Assembly: GCA_041446545.1 (NCBI GenBank)
Contig: JBGOEJ010000005.1
Span: 87,928 to 151,927 of the forward strand
Source: Fervidibacter canadensis
GTDB lineage: Bacteria; Armatimonadota; Fervidibacteria; Fervidibacterales; Fervidibacteraceae
Direction: 5' to 3'
DNA length: 64,000 nucleotides
This document shows, one piece after another, positions 59,573 through 64,000 of the stretch. The stretch's first letter is position 1. Each line of letters begins with the position of its first letter. The translations under genes were made by a program, and so were the position numbers. A model generated the notes under the pieces. The model had not been told where the DNA came from, ran no database searches, and saw nothing but the letters and a program-made list of their open reading frames with translations.

Positions 59573-60919
59573 TTACGAGAGTCTTCGGGTTTGATAGCGC
59601 AACCGCTTCGTCTGTTCGGGCGTGATTTGCTCCCCCCGTTGCAAGCGTTGGGCAAGGTTGATGGTCTCTTGCGCCTTCTCTTTTTCGCCCAAGTTGAGCA
59701 AGCGGGTGGCGGCGGCTTCCAAGCGTTTCGTCGCGCCTGCCACATCGCCTTGTTGCAAATCCCGCAGCGCTCTCGTCTGCAATTCCGCCGCTGTTACCAT
59801 CTCCATTGCCCGTGCGACAGCAGGATTGACGACGGCGACTTGCGTCGCATCGGTCGTGTAAGTGACGATGAGGTCAGTCGGTGGCGATTGTTGCCAACCC
59901 GTCGCTGTCCGCCAACGCAAAAAAGTTTGCGCCAAGCGGAAGGTGCCGACAGGGCGTGGCGGCGCCAGCAACTCCACGAGCACTTGCGCCCAATGACCCG
60001 CTACCAAATCGCCCAACTGGATGGCAATAGTGCGCTCACCGACGACTTGAGCGGGTGCAGGGGTTAGCGAGGGCATAATGCGATAAGCGCGGCGGATTTC
60101 CACACCTTGACTGATGGTGAGCACCAATTGCGCTTGCGGAGCACCGACTTGGCGCGCCCGCTCAAACTCCTGCGCCATTGCTTCAGGGATGCGGGAGGGG
60201 TCGGGCACCCACTCGGCGTTGCCCCCTGTTCGGTCGGCTAAACCCGTCATCAGTTCGTCGTTGAATTGTCCGCCCAAGCCCAGCGTAGAAATGGCGACAC
60301 CTCGCGCCGACGCTTGGGTGGCGACAGTGTAGCAATCGTTGGCGTCCTGAGCGAAGCCATCCGTCAAGACGACGATGCGGTTGACAAAGCCTTCCGTTGG
60401 CATCGCGCCCAATTGGGCGAGGGCTTCCTGCAAGCCCGCGCTTAAACGGGTCTCCTGCCCCAGTTGCAGCGTTTCCAACCGCTCCAGTTCGCGCAAGAGG
60501 GTGCGGCGTTGGCGGGCGCTGCTGAGGGGGATGACCGTCTGAGCATGAGAGGCGAAGGCGATGAGGGCAAATTCGTCGGCATCGCTGAGGCGCTCCACGA
60601 CTTGGCGAAGGGCATCCTTCACAAAGTCAATCCCTCTCGGGGCGTTGAGCAGTTCAGGGACGGGAGCGCCCGAATACTCCCACACCGTCACGCCGTCTCG
60701 GACGGTTTGCCGCACAACACCCCGTCGGCGCAACTCTTCCAGTTGCTCCTGCGTCACCATCGGCAGCATCATGCTTTCGCTTTTGTCCACGACAACGAGC
60801 AACCGAAGGGGGGCAGTTGCGGCGGGGATGTCAGCGATGGTCACCAACGCCCCCACCAACCGCACCGAAGTTTGGGCAGGCAAGAAAGGTGTGCTCAGTT
60901 GGACTTCCAGACGCATCAT
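59573..60919 (-). CDS. VWA (von Willebrand factor A) domain protein
   Basis: A 448-residue cytoplasmic or surface protein with the metal-ion-dependent adhesion motif DKSES (LLVVVDKSESMM) near residue 35 and the later pattern VLTDGFAQDAN. The VWA core ends near residue 225. A beta-sandwich (GERTIAIQLGDLVAGHWAQV) and a C-terminal helical tail with TPR-like features (AAELQTRALRDLQQGDVAGA) follow. There is no signal peptide. The function is unknown. Confidence 0.85.
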   Translation of the reverse strand: MMRLEVQLSTPFLPAQTSVRLVGALVTIADIPAATAPLRLLVVVDKSESMMLPMVTQEQLEELRRRGVVRQTVRDGVTVWEYSGAPVPELLNAPRGIDFVKDALRQVVERLSDADEFALIAFASHAQTVIPLSSARQRRTLLRELERLETLQLGQETRLSAGLQEALAQLGAMPTEGFVNRIVVLTDGFAQDANDCYTVATQASARGVAISTLGLGGQFNDELMTGLADRTGGNAEWVPDPSRIPEAMAQEFERARQVGAPQAQLVLTISQGVEIRRAYRIMPSLTPAPAQVVGERTIAIQLGDLVAGHWAQVLVELLAPPRPVGTFRLAQTFLRWRTATGWQQSPPTDLIVTYTTDATQVAVVNPAVARAMEMVTAAELQTRALRDLQQGDVAGATKRLEAAATRLLNLGEKEKAQETINLAQRLQRGEQITPEQTKRLRYQTRRLS

Positions 60920-61012
60920 CGTTTCGCCCTTGCAGATTTTGTCATGGCGAAGCGGGAAGTGACTTAGGTTCTCAGGGGGCTGCGTCGCAGAGTTCCTCGT
61001 GGTGGAACTTAT

Positions 61013-61035
61013 CGCCGTGATTGGTAGCCACTCCA
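61013..61035 (-). repeat. Weak copy of the dispersed hairpin repeat
   Basis: Read on the minus strand, GAGTGGCTACCAATCACGG resembles the GTGGCTATCAGCCACG unit at reduced identity, with a disrupted stem. It is the only feature besides the terminator in the gap between the VWA gene and the Ig-repeat gene. Confidence 0.3.
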
Positions 61036-61073
61036 ACGGGGCAAGTTTGTGCGACCTATTGGACATGGCTTAG

Positions 61074-61110
61074 AAAAAGGCGAAGGGGCTTTCGCCCCTT
61101 CGCCCTTTTT
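61074..61110 (-). terminator. Bidirectional intrinsic terminator
   Basis: The perfect 11-bp stem GGCGAAGGGGC/GCCCCTTCGCC (61079-61089 with 61094-61104) has the loop TTTC and is flanked by AAAAA and CTTTTT. On the minus strand it ends the Ig-repeat gene (stop at 61130). Its T-runs on both sides make it usable in either direction. Confidence 0.85.
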
Positions 61111-61129
61111 CGCAAAGCAGTAACATACT

Positions 61130-64000
61130 TCAGGGCTTAGAAATATAGTCCACCCGAACCCTCACCATGCGACCACTCTGGTCATAGAGGAAGACCCGCA
61201 AAAATGCCGTGCCCCTTTCTATCTGAGTAGGGTCGTTGGAAACGAAAAGGGGAATTTCTAAACGATTGGTTTGTGTGACTAAGAAGCGTTGGTAGCCGAA
61301 GAACTGATAAGCCCCTTGTCCAATCTCGTTAGCATCTTGAGTTCCGTTTCGGTTCAGGTCTATCCAGTAGTCAGGACGAACCGTTCGGTAAACCCAAACA
61401 GCAATCCCGGCGGGCACATTGCTGCCTGGGTCAAAGGTAACAGTAACAAGGCGCTGCAAGTGGGTAAAGTCCACACTCACCCGAACGCCCGTAATCGTAA
61501 CAAAGTAGGCTGTCTGGTATTCCGAAAATACGGATGTGTTCCCTGTCCATTCTGCACGGATCTTAACGGGTTCAGAGACATTAGGGCTACGCAAGTTAGT
61601 TAACGCCAAACCGTTAGCGTCCGTTACTGCAACAGAAGGATCCACTACTCCGTCGGAGACCTGTGGGTTTCCTGCAGTCTCTTGCACCTCAGGAGGATCG
61701 TTTAGGGGATCAATGTTGGCAGGTGTTGGGACGATCCTGAAACGGATGCTTTGGTTTGGCGTGGGGTTGCCGTTTGCGTCACTCACATAAGCCAGCACTG
61801 TTGCTTGACCATTAGGAGGGATAAGGGTCGGTGAGGAGGTCAAAAGAATATTGGCAGGAGGACCAGGCACTTGGAAGATACCAACAGCCGATTGCCCATA
61901 CAATTGGTTGTTTCGGTTCACGGTTGCCCGAATCGTCACAGATTGGGCTTTGCGAGATGAGTAGTAGTCAACCGAGACTTTGATCGTGCCCTGCGTTGTG
62001 TCACTATCCCCAGCCCCGTTGTCCGTAATGTTGAAGGAAATCGTGCCAACGCTGTTGCTGACATTTAAGGCAGTAGGCGGGACGAACAAGCCGCGAGGGT
62101 CGGTGGAGTCTAAGGTCACCGAAACAGATTCTCCCGCGTTCAACCCTCGCACGAACAAGGTGAGTGTTGCTTTGTTAGTGCCACTGAGGGGAATGCGGTC
62201 AACGGGATTTGTAGTGGTGTCATTGTTGCTGACAACGATCTGGGATGGGTTAGTTTGCAATTCTACCTGAGCAATGACTTGGGAGGGTAACAGGTTCAGA
62301 TTTAGCGACTTGGTCAGTTCCAAACCATCCTGACGGATGGCTCGGACGGTCAATTGAACAAGTTGATTGGCATTGGTCGGGTTGTTATTACGAACGATAA
62401 CTTTAGCCTGCCCATTTTGGGTTAAAGTAGGAGGTTCAAGAATGCCATAGGCTCCCCTTAGTTCTGCTACGAATCGGACATTGTTGGGCATTTCGCTGGC
62501 GGGGTTGAAGATAACGGTGACATTGGCGACTTCGTTGGGCGGGATATCGGAGCGGTCAGGCACCAAGTCAATGCCTGCCAGGTTGCCGACGACGAAACTG
62601 ACGAGGGTGAAGTTGGTGATTTCCTGTCCGCCCACGCCGATGACCTTGCCGAAGACACGCACGCGTCGGGTGAAGTTGCTGGAGGTAAGGGTCGTTGTCG
62701 CCGTGCCGTTTTGCGTGGAAGCAGCGATGGGATTGAGGACGCCGTCGTCGGCGCTGAAGAAGACAAACGCGCCGTCAATGGGGTTGCCGACAGCGTCTCG
62801 GACGATAGCAGTGATAGTCGTGGAAGTCGGCAGGGTCGGGTGACCTTGGACACCGATACGGTCGGATGCTGCGCTGACGACGATGGCACCAGGTGGTCCT
62901 GCCAATTGGGTGAAGGGAATGGTTGTGTTGTAATTGTTCAAGCCAGGCACATCCACTCGCACGGTGAAGTTGCCTGCTAAGGTGGACGAATACATGTTGA
63001 CGGTGTAGCGGAATTCATTGCCCACTTGAACGAGGTTGCCCGTGACGGTCGCCAACTGCTTGGTGCCTTGATTGCTCCCCTGCGTGACCTCAAAGAGGAT
63101 ATTGCCTTCAGAAGCCAATAAGGAAACGGCTTTGTTGGCTGGCGGTTGACCACGCACGATGACTTGAATTTGCGCCCTGTTGTTGCCCGCCACGCCATCC
63201 AGCGGCTGTCGTTGTCCAGGGTCAGTGCTATTGCTGGAGGAAACGACGAGGCGGTTGGGAGCGGTCATCGGGAAGGTCGCGATCACCTCAATGCGCGGTA
63301 GCAACTTCACCTGTGTGCTTTTGCTCTTCTTGGAGCCATCTGTCCCGACGACTTCTGCCGTCACGGTGGCTGTCTGGGTCGTCGTGGAAGTCCCTGGTCC
63401 GCGGAACTGGACTTGGGCTTGACCGTTGCTCACCGTCGCCACGACAGCGCTCCCGGTCTGGGTGCCCGAGATAAGGACGCCCAAATTCGTGGAGATGCGG
63501 AAGCGAGTTCCATCAGGGGCAGGCAGTTGAACGGTGATGACGCTGGTCGTCTGCCCGTCGTCGGGGATCGTCGCCGGGTTCGCCGTGATGTTGGTGATGT
63601 CGGGGACATTGGCGGCGTAACGGATTTTGGCAGTGCCCGTTGCGCTGTTGGCTTGGGCTCGGATAGTGAATTCCCCCGTCGCGGGAGAACTCTGGAGGGT
63701 CACTTGGGCTTGCCCAGCATTGTTGCTGGTGGCGACTTGGTTGGTCGGGACGAAGTTGCCCTCATTTTCCACGACGGCGAAGGTGACCTGTGTGCCGTTG
63801 CGGACGGCATTGTTGGCAGCATCGCGCACCGTTGCAGTGATCGTGGCGGAAGTCGGCGTGCCCGCCCCAGGGACGAAGATGAAGGGCACACCATCGGGTG
63901 CCGTGTTAGCGCTGCTGATGGCGATAGTCACATTGGCAGGGTTGCCGGCGCGGACGGTAAGTTGAGCGGTCTTTTGTTGCGCCCCTAAGGAGGCTGTCAA
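61130..64000 (-). CDS. Giant surface protein with Ig-like (Big_1/invasin-type) repeats, 5' end outside window
   Basis: The visible 956 residues are open to the window edge with no convincing start. At least seven repeats share the pattern of a hydrophobic strand, DGxTTxxxTVxL or similar, then AxVRDAxGNxxxGxxVxF, and ...GxAxxTL. Clear examples are ITANPATIPDDGQTTSVITV, and TITAIVRDAVGNPIDGAFVF. These resemble Big_1/invasin domains used in adhesion or surface proteins. Near the end a calcium-loop-like DLNRNGTQDANEIG occurs. The C-terminus lacks an obvious anchor. The 3' third (below about 62460) is visibly less GC-rich than the upstream part. Confidence 0.8.
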   Translation of the reverse strand: MTASLGAQQKTAQLTVRAGNPANVTIAISSANTAPDGVPFIFVPGAGTPTSATITATVRDAANNAVRNGTQVTFAVVENEGNFVPTNQVATSNNAGQAQVTLQSSPATGEFTIRAQANSATGTAKIRYAANVPDITNITANPATIPDDGQTTSVITVQLPAPDGTRFRISTNLGVLISGTQTGSAVVATVSNGQAQVQFRGPGTSTTTQTATVTAEVVGTDGSKKSKSTQVKLLPRIEVIATFPMTAPNRLVVSSSNSTDPGQRQPLDGVAGNNRAQIQVIVRGQPPANKAVSLLASEGNILFEVTQGSNQGTKQLATVTGNLVQVGNEFRYTVNMYSSTLAGNFTVRVDVPGLNNYNTTIPFTQLAGPPGAIVVSAASDRIGVQGHPTLPTSTTITAIVRDAVGNPIDGAFVFFSADDGVLNPIAASTQNGTATTTLTSSNFTRRVRVFGKVIGVGGQEITNFTLVSFVVGNLAGIDLVPDRSDIPPNEVANVTVIFNPASEMPNNVRFVAELRGAYGILEPPTLTQNGQAKVIVRNNNPTNANQLVQLTVRAIRQDGLELTKSLNLNLLPSQVIAQVELQTNPSQIVVSNNDTTTNPVDRIPLSGTNKATLTLFVRGLNAGESVSVTLDSTDPRGLFVPPTALNVSNSVGTISFNITDNGAGDSDTTQGTIKVSVDYYSSRKAQSVTIRATVNRNNQLYGQSAVGIFQVPGPPANILLTSSPTLIPPNGQATVLAYVSDANGNPTPNQSIRFRIVPTPANIDPLNDPPEVQETAGNPQVSDGVVDPSVAVTDANGLALTNLRSPNVSEPVKIRAEWTGNTSVFSEYQTAYFVTITGVRVSVDFTHLQRLVTVTFDPGSNVPAGIAVWVYRTVRPDYWIDLNRNGTQDANEIGQGAYQFFGYQRFLVTQTNRLEIPLFVSNDPTQIERGTAFLRVFLYDQSGRMVRVRVDYISKP

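Overview
The window is 64 kb of dense, GC-rich bacterial chromosome with short intergenic gaps and many stop/start overlaps. LpxD, BamA, a TamB-like protein, OmpH/Skp-like chaperones, a TolC-like channel and a large beta-barrel protein show a diderm (outer-membrane) organism. The isocitrate dehydrogenase has a long C-terminal extension like the Thermus enzyme, and the cytochrome content points to a respiratory lifestyle. The overall style recalls hot-spring lineages near Armatimonadota/Fervidibacterota, but that placement is an impression and not something the sequence proves.

Layout. 1-3.8 kb: end of mutY, a lipoprotein, and a sugar kinase/nucleotidyltransferase pair. 3.8-22.5 kb: a cytochrome region with six multiheme c-type cytochromes (about 53 haem sites by motif count), a large beta-barrel outer-membrane protein, a two-domain GlcG/HbpS-like lipoprotein, a four-cNMP-domain protein fused to a four-cluster ferredoxin, and a probable di-haem cytochrome b anchor; icd sits inside it. 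Together these look like a quinol-to-periplasm-to-outer-membrane electron path, possibly extracellular. 22.6-32.8 kb: a metal-efflux locus (small metal-binding proteins, a very long membrane fusion protein, an RND pump, a TolC-like channel) with a PIN toxin-antitoxin pair and a DUF2283 pair lodged between the pump genes. 32.8-37.8 kb: htrA-like protease, tpiA, tRNA-Trp between inverted repeat arrays, ybeY, and a membrane/thioredoxin-like gene with an in-frame TGA followed by a bSECIS-like hairpin.

37.8-55 kb: a spermidine-synthase-like membrane protein, then a long minus-strand envelope-biogenesis run read from high to low coordinates: TamB-like, ECF sigma factor, BamA, two OmpH/Skp-like proteins, a related proline-rich protein, LpxD, TrmFO, Lgt. 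55-64 kb: a VapC-like pair, lipA, a Tat-exported Gfo/Idh/MocA oxidoreductase, apbE with a lone nuoH, a VWA protein, and the 3' part of a giant Ig-repeat surface protein.

The best leads are the candidate selenoprotein at 36620-37633, the cNMP-sensor/ferredoxin fusion within the cytochrome cluster, and heptanucleotide repeats inserted in frame in the RND and TamB-like genes.
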